A stretch of DNA of 64,000 nucleotides, from assembly GCA_903901055.1 (NCBI GenBank), contig CAIUPO010000063.1, positions 1-64,000 on the forward strand, written 5' to 3'. Below the pieces are notes generated by a model that saw only the letters and a list, made by a program, of their open reading frames with translations, was not told where the DNA came from and made no database searches. Every line of letters starts with the position of its first letter. Position 1 is the first letter of the stretch. The DNA is from an uncultured Bacteroidota bacterium. GTDB lineage: Bacteria; Bacteroidota; Bacteroidia; JABEUT01. A program made the translations under genes and the position numbers. Positions 29,172 to 37,984 of the stretch are shown here, piece after piece.

Positions 29172-30395
29172 ATGTCAATAATAAAACCTTTTAGTGCAAT
29201 CCGTCCTACCCCTGAAATTGTTGCCAATGTTGCAACACATTCGGTTGAGCGGTATTCAAAAGATGAAATAAAACATATACTTGTCTCTAATCCGGTTTCG
29301 TTTTTGCAGGTTATTAACCCGGCAGAAGTGCCTTCCCAAAATCCTGAGGAACGCCTTCACGCTATTAAACACAGGTTTAAAGATTTCGTTTCAAAAAATA
29401 TCTTTACGCAGGATACCTCACCTTGTTTTTATATCTACCGGCAAATCAAAAACGAAAGGCATCATATTGGTATCATTGGCCTTGCATCAGTGGAAGATTA
29501 CCGGAATAATGTAATTAAAATACACGAACAAACCCTTGCTTTAAGGGAAGAAAAGCTGAAAGAATACCTGGATGTTTGCGAATTTAATGCTGAACCTGTT
29601 TGCCTTACCTATCCTCATAATAAAGGATTAAATGAGCTTATGCAGGTAAAGGTTAAGCAAACGCCTTTATACGACTACATTACTGATGGTATAAGCCATT
29701 CAGTTTGGATTGTAAACAAACAGGAAGAAATAGAGGAGATACAAAATCATTTTAAAAACATACCTGCTATATATATTGCTGACGGGCACCACAGGGCTGC
29801 CTCTTCAGCCAGGCTAGCAGAAAAGAGAAAAGCAGCCAACCCAAGCCACACCGGAAACGAAGCATATAATTTTTTCACGGCAGCACTTTTTGCTGATGAT
29901 GAACTGACCATATTCAGCTACAATCGGATTGTTCAAAACCTGAATGGTAAAACAATAGATTCATTTTTAGCTGAACTCGGAAAGAAATTCAAACTGCATT
30001 TAATTACAGGGAATAACCATGAACCTTTTCAAAAGAAAATGCTTTCCATATATACCAATCAGCAATGGTTTGCGATTGATATAAGTGATCTGGAGCATTC
30101 ACCAGACCCGGTTAGTAATTTAGATGTAAGCGTACTTTCAGATTATATTTTGTCGCCCATTTTGGATATTCATGACTTGCGTAACGACAAGCGTATTTCA
30201 TTCATACCGGGTATTAAATCAAAAGAAGAAATAGAAAATATTGTTGACTCCGGAAAAATTGCTGCCGCATTTTGCCTTTTTCCTGTGTCCTTTGAAGAAC
30301 TCATTTCTGTTGCCAATTCAGGCAAAGAAATGCCACCAAAATCAACATGGATTGAGCCCAAACTCGAAAGTGGCTTGCTTATTTATTCGCTATAA
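29172..30395 (+). CDS. DUF1015 family protein
   Basis: A 407-residue soluble protein of the DUF1015 (HTH-kinase-like, SerC-neighbour) family. Typical parts are IKPFSAIRPTPEIVANVA at the start, IGIIGLASVEDY, HEQTLALREEKL, and AIYIADGHHRAASSARL. The ADGHHR motif suggests metal or phosphate binding; family members resemble serine kinase SbnI/SerK, but the substrate here is unproven. The gene in many Bacteroidota sits beside serA/serC; no such genes are in this window. Confidence 0.86.
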   Translation: MSIIKPFSAIRPTPEIVANVATHSVERYSKDEIKHILVSNPVSFLQVINPAEVPSQNPEERLHAIKHRFKDFVSKNIFTQDTSPCFYIYRQIKNERHHIGIIGLASVEDYRNNVIKIHEQTLALREEKLKEYLDVCEFNAEPVCLTYPHNKGLNELMQVKVKQTPLYDYITDGISHSVWIVNKQEEIEEIQNHFKNIPAIYIADGHHRAASSARLAEKRKAANPSHTGNEAYNFFTAALFADDELTIFSYNRIVQNLNGKTIDSFLAELGKKFKLHLITGNNHEPFQKKMLSIYTNQQWFAIDISDLEHSPDPVSNLDVSVLSDYILSPILDIHDLRNDKRISFIPGIKSKEEIENIVDSGKIAAAFCLFPVSFEELISVANSGKEMPPKSTWIEPKLESGLLIYSL

Positions 30396-30406
30396 TTAAA
30401 AACCAA

Positions 30407-31321
30407 TTAGAATTTAGCCCTGCTCCTTCTGCGGTGGTAAGGGTTCGGACGGTAGTTAACCGTAAAGAAAAGGAACATGTAAGAGTCATTATGCGTAGGA
30501 TCTCCACGCTCTGTATTAGGAAGGTCTTGACCAGGAATTAATCCTCTTACAGGATGAGAAAGAGCACCCGCTACAGGCCCCCTGTATGCATCAATTGCTG
30601 AAACACTAAAATAATTTCCGTGTGTATCATCAATATAATCTGAACTGGTCCATAACCTGTCTGACAATTCCATACCAACACTCCACTGAATATCTATTAA
30701 GTATTTTACACCAAGTCCTGCCGGGAAACATAAAGCAATCGACGAATAATTTGAAGGTCCTCCCGGTAACCCTTCACCTTCTGTACTCATTGGGCGAAGA
30801 CTGTACCATGTATTATTATACATCCCCTGAGGATTGAAATAAAGGCCACCAATTCCGGCAAATAAGTATGCATCAAGTGCTAATGTTCTGAAACCATGCG
30901 CATGCCTGATTTTGTAACGGTGCCCCGGTTGGTCATACTGATAAAAATGGTATTCCATTTGAAGAGAAGGCTCTATAATAAAGGAACGGAAATTCTGGTT
31001 ACGGTTAAAACGATATGGATTACTACTTAATGCATCATTACCATAAAGGTTCGCAAATGTGAAAGCAAGTTTTGCTGACCAAGCATGCCCGATACGGCGG
31101 CGGTATCCGATAAAACCTCCGTAACGCAAAGCTCCCGGGTTAAAGTCACGCAAAAAGTGCGTTCCGATTTGCGGGGAACCTCCTAAGTCTCCTAAGAATT
31201 GAGAAAGGCCAATAGCACCACAATATTCACTGCGATTTAATGTATGATTAAGTTCATACTGTGAAAAGCCTGCAAATGGCGCGGCTGTAAGTAAAAATGA
31301 AAAAAGTAATATTTTCTTCAT
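30407..31321 (-). CDS. DUF6089-like outer-membrane beta-barrel protein
   Basis: About 304 residues from ATG 31321 (MKKILLFSFLLTAAPFAGFSQ signal peptide). The frame continues upstream to 31393 through the promoter and is rejected. After the signal come SEYCGAIGLSQFLGDLGG, a hallmark of this barrel family, then paired strands (GALRYGGFIGYRRRIG, LDAYLFAGIGGLYF, FPAGLGVKYLIDIQWSVGMELSDRLW). The C terminus ends in a basic tail YRPNPYHRRRSRAKF. Related Bacteroidota proteins act in gliding or T9SS contexts, but no specific role is visible here. Confidence 0.82.
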   Translation of the reverse strand: MKKILLFSFLLTAAPFAGFSQYELNHTLNRSEYCGAIGLSQFLGDLGGSPQIGTHFLRDFNPGALRYGGFIGYRRRIGHAWSAKLAFTFANLYGNDALSSNPYRFNRNQNFRSFIIEPSLQMEYHFYQYDQPGHRYKIRHAHGFRTLALDAYLFAGIGGLYFNPQGMYNNTWYSLRPMSTEGEGLPGGPSNYSSIALCFPAGLGVKYLIDIQWSVGMELSDRLWTSSDYIDDTHGNYFSVSAIDAYRGPVAGALSHPVRGLIPGQDLPNTERGDPTHNDSYMFLFFTVNYRPNPYHRRRSRAKF

Positions 31322-31334
31322 ACGTGTTGAAATG

Positions 31335-31342
31335 CAAATATA
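31335..31342 (-). promoter_or_regulatory. Predicted -7 box for the DUF6089-like gene
   Basis: Reverse strand TATATTTG matches TAnnTTTG, 13 bases before ATG 31321. Confidence 0.5.
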
Positions 31343-31440
31343 AAAACATTTTGGAATATAATTGACTAAATGAAACATTTTTTTGAATTTCAATAAGGAA
31401 TTACAGTTTACAACCTACTATTTACTTCATTATTTTTCGT

Positions 31441-32409
31441 CTAGCTTGCTTCAAAAATTGTGTTTATTTTATTCATTATCTCGCTGTTTATAAGCTTTTT
31501 AAAATCTATTACTTTCAAGTTATTTTTAAGCTGACTGGCATTCGATGCACCTAAAATTACAGTGCTCACATTTTTATTATTCAGGCACCATGCAAGTGCA
31601 AGATGTGTTATATCTATCCCTAATTCAGTTGCTAATTTACTTAGTTGCCTAACTTTTTCCAATTTCTTTTCCCCTTCAGTCCCCGAAATCGAATCTTTCA
31701 ACCAACTTAATGTAGGCAGGTTAAGCCTCGAATCTTTTGGGATTCCATTATTATATTTCCCCGTTAGTATGCCCGATGCAAGCGGCGACCATATTGTAAG
31801 CCCTAATCCAATATCGGAATATAACTTGGTAAATTCCTTTTCTACCTTGTCGCGGTGCAATAAATTATATTGTGGTTGCTCCATTGTTGGCGGCACAAGC
31901 ATATACTTACGTGCAATATTATAAGCCTCCATAATAGATTCAGCGCTCCATTCCGATGTTCCCCAGTATAAAACCTTTCCCATTCTTATCAGGTCGGTCA
32001 TTGCCCTTACCGTTTCTTCTATCGGGGTTTCAGGGTCAGGTCTATGACAAAAATATAAGTCAAGGTAATCTACCTGCAACCTTAAAAGTGCAGCATCGCA
32101 GGCTTCCATAATATGCTTGCGGCTCAAACCCCTTTGATTAGGAAGTTTACCACCCCAGAAAACTTTACTTGACACAACATAGGTAGTCCTGTCCCAACCC
32201 ATTTGTTTGAATATATTACCCATAACCACCTCTGCTCTTCCACCTGCATATATCTCGGCATTGTCGAAATAATTTACACCGGCATCATAGGCCACCTTCA
32301 TACACTCCAGCGAGGTTTTATCTTCTATCTGGCTGCCGAATGTAACCCAAGCACCAAATGAAAACTCACTTACTTTTAATCCTGAACTGCCAAGCCTTCT
32401 GTATTCCAT
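31441..32409 (-). CDS. Aldo/keto reductase, KCAB/YghZ-like
   Basis: A 322-residue NADPH-dependent (beta/alpha)8 reductase. The catalytic tetrad is complete: Asp49, Tyr54 (FDNAEIYAGG), Lys82 (SSKVFWGG) and His122 (YFCHRPD). GTSEWSAESI and NLLHRDKVE match the voltage-gated potassium channel beta-subunit/YghZ branch, which reduces aldehydes including methylglyoxal. A perfect 20-bp palindrome lies between its promoter and start, so repressor control is plausible. Confidence 0.9.
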   Translation of the reverse strand: MEYRRLGSSGLKVSEFSFGAWVTFGSQIEDKTSLECMKVAYDAGVNYFDNAEIYAGGRAEVVMGNIFKQMGWDRTTYVVSSKVFWGGKLPNQRGLSRKHIMEACDAALLRLQVDYLDLYFCHRPDPETPIEETVRAMTDLIRMGKVLYWGTSEWSAESIMEAYNIARKYMLVPPTMEQPQYNLLHRDKVEKEFTKLYSDIGLGLTIWSPLASGILTGKYNNGIPKDSRLNLPTLSWLKDSISGTEGEKKLEKVRQLSKLATELGIDITHLALAWCLNNKNVSTVILGASNASQLKNNLKVIDFKKLINSEIMNKINTIFEAS

Positions 32410-32430
32410 AAATTATAAAAGAATTATTTT

Positions 32431-32450
32431 TCACCTTATTAATAAGGTGA
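32431..32450. promoter_or_regulatory. 20-bp perfect palindrome before the aldo/keto reductase gene, candidate operator
   Basis: TCACCTTATTAATAAGGTGA is its own reverse complement. It lies just downstream of the -7 box (32453-32459) on the reductase strand, where a bound repressor would block transcription. The half site AAGGTGA is repeated at 34480 upstream of the next gene. Confidence 0.6.
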
Positions 32451-32468
32451 TGCAAAGTAGTAATTTTT
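32444..32468 (-). repeat. 25-bp promoter repeat, copy 1 (aldo/keto reductase)
   Basis: Identical at all 25 positions to 34480-34504. On the gene strand it carries a TACTTTG box (reverse of 32453-32459) and the GATGC/AAGGTGA half site. It lies 35 bases before the reductase ATG. Confidence 0.8.
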
Positions 32469-32507
32469 TGGAAATTACATTGAAGTGAATTTGCTATTTA
32501 ACTTTAC

Positions 32508-34421
32508 CTAGTTTATTTTTACAACACGCAAAGCCTTTCTAAAATCATGCTGTATAATGCTTACAAAGTATAACCCTGCGACCAAAGTGCTTAAATCGAT
32601 TTCGATATTTTGCTCATTATTGGCAATATCCACCTGCTGAGAATAAAGCAGTTCACCTGCAGATGAAATAATATCTATTCTGCATATTCCTTTTAATCCT
32701 TTCAATTTTAATGTGGTTGCCTGACGTGTGGGATTAGGATAAAGGCTTGCCTCGCAAGAATCCAGTTTTACCCCGCAATAATCAGATATGGTATCAGTAT
32801 GTCTTTGTTTTGCTGAATCAATTAACGGAAACCATAACGAAGGCTCAGGTTCTTTATCAGGAGTCAGGCATTTTAACATGGGTTGAACAGTTGCCAGGTA
32901 ATCAATTTTGGGTTCAATACGTTTTGGGTTCTTTTTAAGGTTAACGCCGATAACATAGCTTGAGTTTCCATATTTGCTTTGCGTAAAATTGATAAGCTTT
33001 CCTTCAGCAGTAATGACCTTATTTTCGCGGGAATACAAGCCACCCATTATCATTAAATTATGATTAATCCTAATCTTCTGTAATAAATCAAAAGCTCCCT
33101 TATCCTGAATAGTTTTTTCAAGTGAAATAATGCTGTCGCCATGCCATGTACTTGTAAACTCAACTTCATTACCTTTTCCCCAACTATTAGTAATTACCGG
33201 TATAATTTTTGCGCCAAAATTTAGTGTATCTGTAAACCAACCGGCAATATGAACATAGCCGTCATCATCCAATGCAACGGAAGAAGCCTCACAATAACTG
33301 GAATATCCTTTCTGCTGGTAAAATTTTGCATACCCAAGTTTACCATCGGGCATGAACATGCAATAAAAAAAACTATTCCCGCTTTTATATTCATATTTGC
33401 TTTTTTGAACAATTTTTATGCCTTTTGATACTACACATTCAAAACAATAATACCCAACAGCATATATCCTCCCTAAGCTGTCTATTGTTAAATCTTTTAT
33501 AACCTGGGCATTCTGCCCTCCTATTTTCCTTGCCCATAAAAAATTGCATCCCGAATCGTATTTTGCTACATAAGAATCCTCCGATTCATAGTATGAGTCA
33601 TTCGTCAGGGAATCTTTTTTAGAAAATCTGACTTTCCCTTTGAAACGCCCATAAACAATAAGATTATCATTCCTGTCAATTGCCAACAAAGGCGAAGGGT
33701 ATGCAGTTTGGTCCAGCGAACACTTAAAAGGTAAAAACTGAATTACCTTACCATTTTCATCCAATTTAGCAATCGTTACCCTGTTTTCGTCATTTTCTTG
33801 TTTGGAGGGAATTGAATCAATCACTTTGGACCCGTCTCGTAATGTTCCCGAATGATAAAAAGACCAATAGATTTCATTCTTGCTATTTACAGCAATTCCC
33901 TGCCCTTGCCCCGAAGAATTATTAAGGGTGTGGGCCCAACGCCTGATTCCATCAGGAGAATACCGCGCAATAAAAATAAATTCCGGTTGACGATAGCTGT
34001 TTTTAGCTTTTGAATAACCCAGGCGAAGCGTGTCCCCGGGAGAAGGGAAACTGATAACGCCTTCACCATGTCCGGTAATAATTACGTCTCCATCAGGCGC
34101 GGTTGCAATAGTGGTAATGATGCACTGTTTATCACTTAGTAGCGGATGCACCCATATAACCTTCCCTGCATTATCAATTTTCATAAATAAACTACCTGCT
34201 TTTGTTGGAGGGCATGGCAAGGTTTTATTTAATTCAGGTATATTTACCTTATCGCAATAAAAGGCAGCTAAATAGGAATTGCCTGTATTGTCTACCGCTA
34301 AGTCATAGTACTGCGCATTACTAAAACCATTAACTAAAAACACCCACTCAACCCCAGCTTTCTTTTGTGTTCCACCATATAAAGATAAAAGAAGAAAATA
34401 AAACAATGCTAAATATCTCAT
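32508..34421 (-). CDS. T9SS cargo protein with beta-propeller-like repeats
   Basis: About 637 residues from ATG 34421 (MRYLALFYFLLLSLYGG, a short signal). A longer frame to 34550 runs through the shared promoter repeat and is rejected. The body has repeated units of the form DLAVDNTGNSYLAAFY, AVNSKNEIYWSFY, AIDRNDNLIVYGRF, LTIDSLGRIYAVGYY, ALDDDGYVHIAGWF, as in SBBP/NHL-like propellers. It ends with a T9SS sorting domain (EASLYPNPTRQATTL, LVAGLYFVSIIQ, KALRVVKIN). Exported surface protein, ligand unknown. Confidence 0.85.
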   Translation of the reverse strand: MRYLALFYFLLLSLYGGTQKKAGVEWVFLVNGFSNAQYYDLAVDNTGNSYLAAFYCDKVNIPELNKTLPCPPTKAGSLFMKIDNAGKVIWVHPLLSDKQCIITTIATAPDGDVIITGHGEGVISFPSPGDTLRLGYSKAKNSYRQPEFIFIARYSPDGIRRWAHTLNNSSGQGQGIAVNSKNEIYWSFYHSGTLRDGSKVIDSIPSKQENDENRVTIAKLDENGKVIQFLPFKCSLDQTAYPSPLLAIDRNDNLIVYGRFKGKVRFSKKDSLTNDSYYESEDSYVAKYDSGCNFLWARKIGGQNAQVIKDLTIDSLGRIYAVGYYCFECVVSKGIKIVQKSKYEYKSGNSFFYCMFMPDGKLGYAKFYQQKGYSSYCEASSVALDDDGYVHIAGWFTDTLNFGAKIIPVITNSWGKGNEVEFTSTWHGDSIISLEKTIQDKGAFDLLQKIRINHNLMIMGGLYSRENKVITAEGKLINFTQSKYGNSSYVIGVNLKKNPKRIEPKIDYLATVQPMLKCLTPDKEPEPSLWFPLIDSAKQRHTDTISDYCGVKLDSCEASLYPNPTRQATTLKLKGLKGICRIDIISSAGELLYSQQVDIANNEQNIEIDLSTLVAGLYFVSIIQHDFRKALRVVKIN

Positions 34422-34479
34422 GTTAAAGAAGCGTGGAAATTGATTATCCAAAATAATTGCAGCCTTGTCTTTAATTAAC

Positions 34480-34504
34480 AAGGTGATGCAAAGTAGTAAT
34501 TTTT
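34480..34504 (-). repeat. 25-bp promoter repeat, copy 2 (T9SS cargo gene)
   Basis: Exact copy of 32444-32468. It sits 58 bases before the ATG at 34421. Here the half site AAGGTGA pairs only partly with CCTTGT at 34463-34468, so the palindrome is weaker. Confidence 0.8.
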
Positions 34505-34696
34505 GGGAAGATGAAATTAAACTAAAGCTTATGGCTTTCCCATTTTTCATGCCTATTTTATGGAGTGGAATGCGGATTGCATTTTTAGGACTTCTCCTAT
34601 AATATTCAAAAAATAAAAAATCAATGAATTCGTACCCCCGTATTTTGAGGTTTTAAGATTATCTGATAGCTTTTTTTCTGCAAAACCGCTCATACC

Positions 34697-35482
34697 TCAT
34701 TTTTCCATTGTGAATATTTGCTGATATGATTCGGGCTTAATACCAAGACTGCCTGTATAAGGATGGTTAAGTAGGATGATAATAAAGAAAAACATACCAA
34801 TGAAAATGCCCAATAGTGTAATTAGAACTACATGCAATCTTCCATGCTCAATATCTAACATCATAGCACATATAAGCGTAATAAAACCTCCTAATAACAT
34901 TGGCAACCACATAGGAGTGGGTATTGCCGCCTCCATTGCAATAATATGAAGCCCCCTGTAAGTAGCCAATTCATTTAAATCATGGCACATTTCTGAGAGC
35001 AATTGAATCTGATATTGGGTTTTTGGATTGACTTTTTCAATTTTATTATAAACATGGTTAAATGATTCTATTGTTTTGCGATTTAGCTTCATTTGCTTCA
35101 TAGACTCCTGTTCTTCATCCACCACATTCCCAACAAAAACAAGGAACACGCCCATGAGTTGTTTAGAATCTACTGTATCAGGATAATTTTTAATGTCCCG
35201 ATACACCCCAATGGCAGCACTACCTTCTTTACTCGCATTGCTTCGTGTTTCATTTAATTGTGCCCAGAACACAAATACAATGAAGCTCAGCAACAGTGCA
35301 TAGAAACTTGAAATAGATAAATAAAGGAAACCGGTTACCTCATTATGAGACCGGAGAATTTTCATTCGGATATATTTTCGAAAAAGAAAAGTGCCTACTC
35401 CCCCAAAAATTGCTCCAATTGAAATAACCAATAGAAAAAGCATATAGGGAGATAAACTTGCCAGTTTATGGGTAATATCCAT
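34697..35482 (-). CDS. DUF4239 (bestrophin-like) membrane protein
   Basis: A 261-residue protein with two N-terminal and two C-terminal helices around a soluble helical core. EVTGFLYLSISSFYALLLSFIVFVFW followed by NETRSNASKEGSAAIGVYRDI is the DUF4239 signature, and WLPMLLGGFITLICAMM with LITLLGIFIGMFFFIIILLNHPYTG forms the C-terminal hairpin. The family is distantly like bestrophin channels; the activity is unproven. No exact promoter box was found; a 9-bp inverted repeat lies at 35532-35576 upstream. Confidence 0.82.
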   Translation of the reverse strand: MDITHKLASLSPYMLFLLVISIGAIFGGVGTFLFRKYIRMKILRSHNEVTGFLYLSISSFYALLLSFIVFVFWAQLNETRSNASKEGSAAIGVYRDIKNYPDTVDSKQLMGVFLVFVGNVVDEEQESMKQMKLNRKTIESFNHVYNKIEKVNPKTQYQIQLLSEMCHDLNELATYRGLHIIAMEAAIPTPMWLPMLLGGFITLICAMMLDIEHGRLHVVLITLLGIFIGMFFFIIILLNHPYTGSLGIKPESYQQIFTMEK

Positions 35483-35531
35483 GTTGTTGAGTTGAGGAAA
35501 TTTTATAGATAAATGAGGGTGTTTTTACCTC

Positions 35532-35576
35532 AGGATGCAAAAGTGCAGCTATTAAGCTTTTTAACTATTGCATCCT
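35532..35576. promoter_or_regulatory. 9-bp inverted repeat upstream of the DUF4239 gene
   Basis: AGGATGCAA (35532-35540) and TTGCATCCT (35568-35576) are perfect inverse copies with a 27-base spacer. They lie 50-94 bases before the gene start and could be a regulator site or hairpin. Confidence 0.35.
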
Positions 35577-35722
35577 AATGTGAAAAAGTTACACAAATCA
35601 CGCACCTATAGATCACTTTCCTAATTATCGCAAAACAACCGAAATAAAAAGGTTTTTAAGATTCAAGGAAACTTGAAAAATTCCTTATAGAAACTAAAGA
35701 ATTAAGTAGTTTTAAATTTCTG

Positions 35723-35806
35723 TGCCCGGTGAGAGACTCGAACTCTCAAGGATGTAACTCCAACGGCTTCTGAGACCGCAACGTTTGCCAATTTCGCCAA
35801 CCGGGC
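35723..35806 (-). tRNA. tRNA-Leu (CAG)
   Basis: An 84-base class II tRNA. The acceptor arms GCCCGGT and ACCGGGC pair fully, the D loop has AAATTGGCAAACG, the T arm has GAGAGTTCGAGTCTCTC, and a long variable arm is present. The anticodon stem encloses CTCAGAA, giving anticodon CAG. No CCA is encoded, so the ends depend on the cca gene of the window or another copy. Confidence 0.93.
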
Positions 35807-35818
35807 GTATTTAGTTAA

Positions 35819-35895
35819 GAGTGAAGAGCTAAGAATTAAGAGCGGAGAGCAATAATGTTTTTCACTCTTAACTCTTAGTTCTTAGCTCTTCATTC
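35819..35895. repeat. 31-bp arm palindrome between two tRNA-Leu genes
   Basis: Arms 35819-35849 and 35865-35895 match at 26 of 31 positions, with a 15-base loop. The core of the right arm recurs at the end of cca (25 of 26 bases) and in the GT39 gene (22 of 26). The transcript of the tRNA pair must contain this hairpin, which could guide processing. Confidence 0.75.
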
Positions 35896-35901
35896 TTTCA
35901 G

Positions 35902-35985
35902 TGCCCGAAGCGAGACTCGAACTCGCACACCATCACTGGCGCCACCCCCTCAAAGTGGTGCGTCTACCAATTTCGCCATCCGGGC
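35902..35985 (-). tRNA. tRNA-Leu (GAG)
   Basis: An 84-base class II tRNA. Acceptor GCCCGGA pairs with TTCGGGC (one G-T), the D loop has AAATTGGTAGACG, and the T arm has GCGAGTTCGAGTCTCGC. The anticodon stem CCACT/GGTGG holds loop TTGAGGG, giving GAG. No encoded CCA. Transcribed leftward first, followed by the palindrome and tRNA-Leu(CAG). Confidence 0.93.
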
Positions 35986-36292
35986 AGGCTTAACTTTTTT
36001 TAAGGGGCTGCAAAGATAATCACAGATTTAATATATGGGTAAATATAAATTTTAAATACTGGAAATGCTTTTGATTGCACCTCATATACTCAAACCGTCA
36101 TTGGTTTTATCAACACCCGTTAATAACTTACCACTACTGATATTCAGGGGCGTAACGATCTCTTCATATTTGGATAAAATGAATGGTAGAACTTGCCTTT
36201 GTAATTATAATCACGCTCCATCAAAAACAATTGTAGATATTTGCGCTTCACTTATAACTACTTATAATGAGTAGCTTGCTTCTCTTTATTTA
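35986..36292. other. Intergenic region between tRNA promoter and sugar operon
   Basis: About 300 bases. It contains the leftward tRNA promoter box at 36011-36018. A 69-codon frame at 36065-36274 has no recognisable features and is not called. No clear promoter was found for the operon at 36293. Confidence 0.5.
36011..36018 (-). promoter_or_regulatory. Predicted -7 box for the tRNA-Leu pair
   Basis: Reverse strand TATCTTTG matches TAnnTTTG and ends 25 bases before the 5' end of tRNA-Leu(GAG). Confidence 0.55.
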
Positions 36293-37123
36293 ATGAACTC
36301 AAAACAAGAACATTTGCATTCTGATAAATTTGTAACAGTTATTCAAGCTAGAACGGGCTCCACAAGGTTACCCGGTAAGGTTTTGATGCCTATTGTTGGT
36401 AAGCCACTTTTAATTAGAATGGTTGAGAGAGTCCTGCTTTCTAAACTTTGCGGAACGGTTGTTATTGCTACTACTACTGATAAATCAGATGATCCTGTCG
36501 AGGCATTATGCAAATCTGAAAACATATTATGTTATAGAGGCCACCCTGATGATTTGCTCGACCGCCATTACCAGGCTGCTAAAATAATGGGGGCAACTGT
36601 TGTTCTTAAAATCCCTTCCGATGTTCCGCTGATTGATCCAACAATTATTGACCGGGTAATACAATATTTTAAGGATAACCGCGAGAATTTTGATTTTGTA
36701 AGCAACCTGCATCCCGCCACCTATCCCGATGGAAACGATGTGGAGATTATGACATTTTCAGCTCTTGAATATGCATGGAGACATGCTACCAAGCCAATGG
36801 AACGGGAACATACAACACCTTATTTCTGGGAGAATCCCGATATATTTAAGATTGGAAATGTGGTTTGGGAATCGGGAAAAGATTATTCTATGTCTCACCG
36901 TTGGACCATCGATTACAAAGAAGATTATTTATTTATAAAAGCAGTATATGATGAGCTCTATCCCAAGAACCCTGCCTTCGGAATAAACGATATTCTGGAC
37001 CTTCTTGAAAAAAGAAACGATATTTGCGAAATTAATAGTAAATATGCAGGTGTAAACTGGTACAGGAACCACCTTGACGAACTAAAAACCATTAAACCGG
37101 AACAAACGAAAAAAGTGAACTGA
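36293..37123 (+). CDS. SpsF-like cytidylyltransferase
   Basis: A 276-residue nucleotidyltransferase of the acylneuraminate cytidylyltransferase (SpsF/PtmB-like) family, which makes CMP-activated keto-sugar acids. VIQARTGSTRLPGKVLMPI near residues 16-34 is the nucleotide loop; VLKIPSDVPLIDPTIID holds the metal-binding acidic residues. YSMSHRWTIDYKEDYLFI is the usual SpsF C-terminal motif. First gene of a tight operon: the next gene starts two bases later. Its likely acceptor is the product of the NeuB-like enzyme at 41186. Confidence 0.87.
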   Translation: MNSKQEHLHSDKFVTVIQARTGSTRLPGKVLMPIVGKPLLIRMVERVLLSKLCGTVVIATTTDKSDDPVEALCKSENILCYRGHPDDLLDRHYQAAKIMGATVVLKIPSDVPLIDPTIIDRVIQYFKDNRENFDFVSNLHPATYPDGNDVEIMTFSALEYAWRHATKPMEREHTTPYFWENPDIFKIGNVVWESGKDYSMSHRWTIDYKEDYLFIKAVYDELYPKNPAFGINDILDLLEKRNDICEINSKYAGVNWYRNHLDELKTIKPEQTKKVN

Positions 37124-37125
37124 AA

Positions 37126-37983
37126 ATGAATAGTGAAAAAATAAAAATATTAGAAGAACGTGCATTAAAAGTGCGTGAACATATTATTCGAATGTCAACC
37201 GATGGTGGCTGCTTTACCGGCGCGTCTTTATCATGCGCTGACTTATTAGTATACTTATATTCTGAGTTCCTAAATGTAAATCCCAATAATTTAAAAGACC
37301 CTGAAAGGGATTACCTCTTCCTTTCCAAAGGCCATGATGTGCCTGCCATGTATGGTACTTTTGCCGAACTTGGGTTCATTGAAAAAGACCGTTTGAAAAA
37401 TCATTTGAAATCGAATGATTCAATATACTGGCACCCCAATCGTAATATTCCCGGCGTGGAATTCCATTCCGGTTCATTGGGCCATTTGCCGGCAGTAGCA
37501 ATGGGTGTAGCGCTCGACTGCAAATCGAAAGGCCTAAAGAATAAAATAATAGTAATAACCGGAGATGGAGAATTAAACGAAGGCTCCGTTTGGGAAACTA
37601 TCCTGGTGGCTCATGCTTATAAGTTAAGCAACCTGACAATAGTAGTTGACCGCAATTGGTTCCAGGCAAATATTGCTACCGAAGAATTGATTCCGCTTGA
37701 GCCGCTGCCAGCCAAGTTCGAAGCTTTTGGCTGCAATGTGCAACGCATAGATGGGCACGATTTCAATGCGCTTGATAACGCTTTCCGGGCATTACCTTTT
37801 GGCAATGAAGGCCCGAATGTAATTATTGCCGACACAAAACGTGGCAAAGGCTTGCCAAGTATTGAAGCACGCGCCGACCGTTGGTTCTGCAACTTTAATG
37901 CGACCGAAATTGAATCGCTGATGCAGGAATTGCATGGACATGGAAAAACCAAATTAGAATCTGAAACACTCACAGTACGCTAA
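37126..37983 (+). CDS. Transketolase-like subunit, N-terminal (TPP-binding) half
   Basis: A 285-residue protein equal to the N-terminal third of transketolase. FLSKGHDVPAMYGTFAELG, FHSGSLGHLPAVAMGVAL and the TPP/Mg motif GDGELNEGSVWETILVAHAY...VDRN are present, as is the RGKGLPSIE loop. It needs the next gene's product, one base downstream, for a full active site. Split transketolases move two-carbon ketol units; here the context argues for a sugar-biosynthesis role rather than the pentose phosphate pathway. Confidence 0.9.
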   Translation: MNSEKIKILEERALKVREHIIRMSTDGGCFTGASLSCADLLVYLYSEFLNVNPNNLKDPERDYLFLSKGHDVPAMYGTFAELGFIEKDRLKNHLKSNDSIYWHPNRNIPGVEFHSGSLGHLPAVAMGVALDCKSKGLKNKIIVITGDGELNEGSVWETILVAHAYKLSNLTIVVDRNWFQANIATEELIPLEPLPAKFEAFGCNVQRIDGHDFNALDNAFRALPFGNEGPNVIIADTKRGKGLPSIEARADRWFCNFNATEIESLMQELHGHGKTKLESETLTVR

Positions 37984-37984
37984 T

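Noticed and set aside
36065-36274. 69-codon ORF upstream of the sugar operon
   Set aside because: No ribosome site, promoter box, signal or recognisable motif; composition resembles intergenic DNA.
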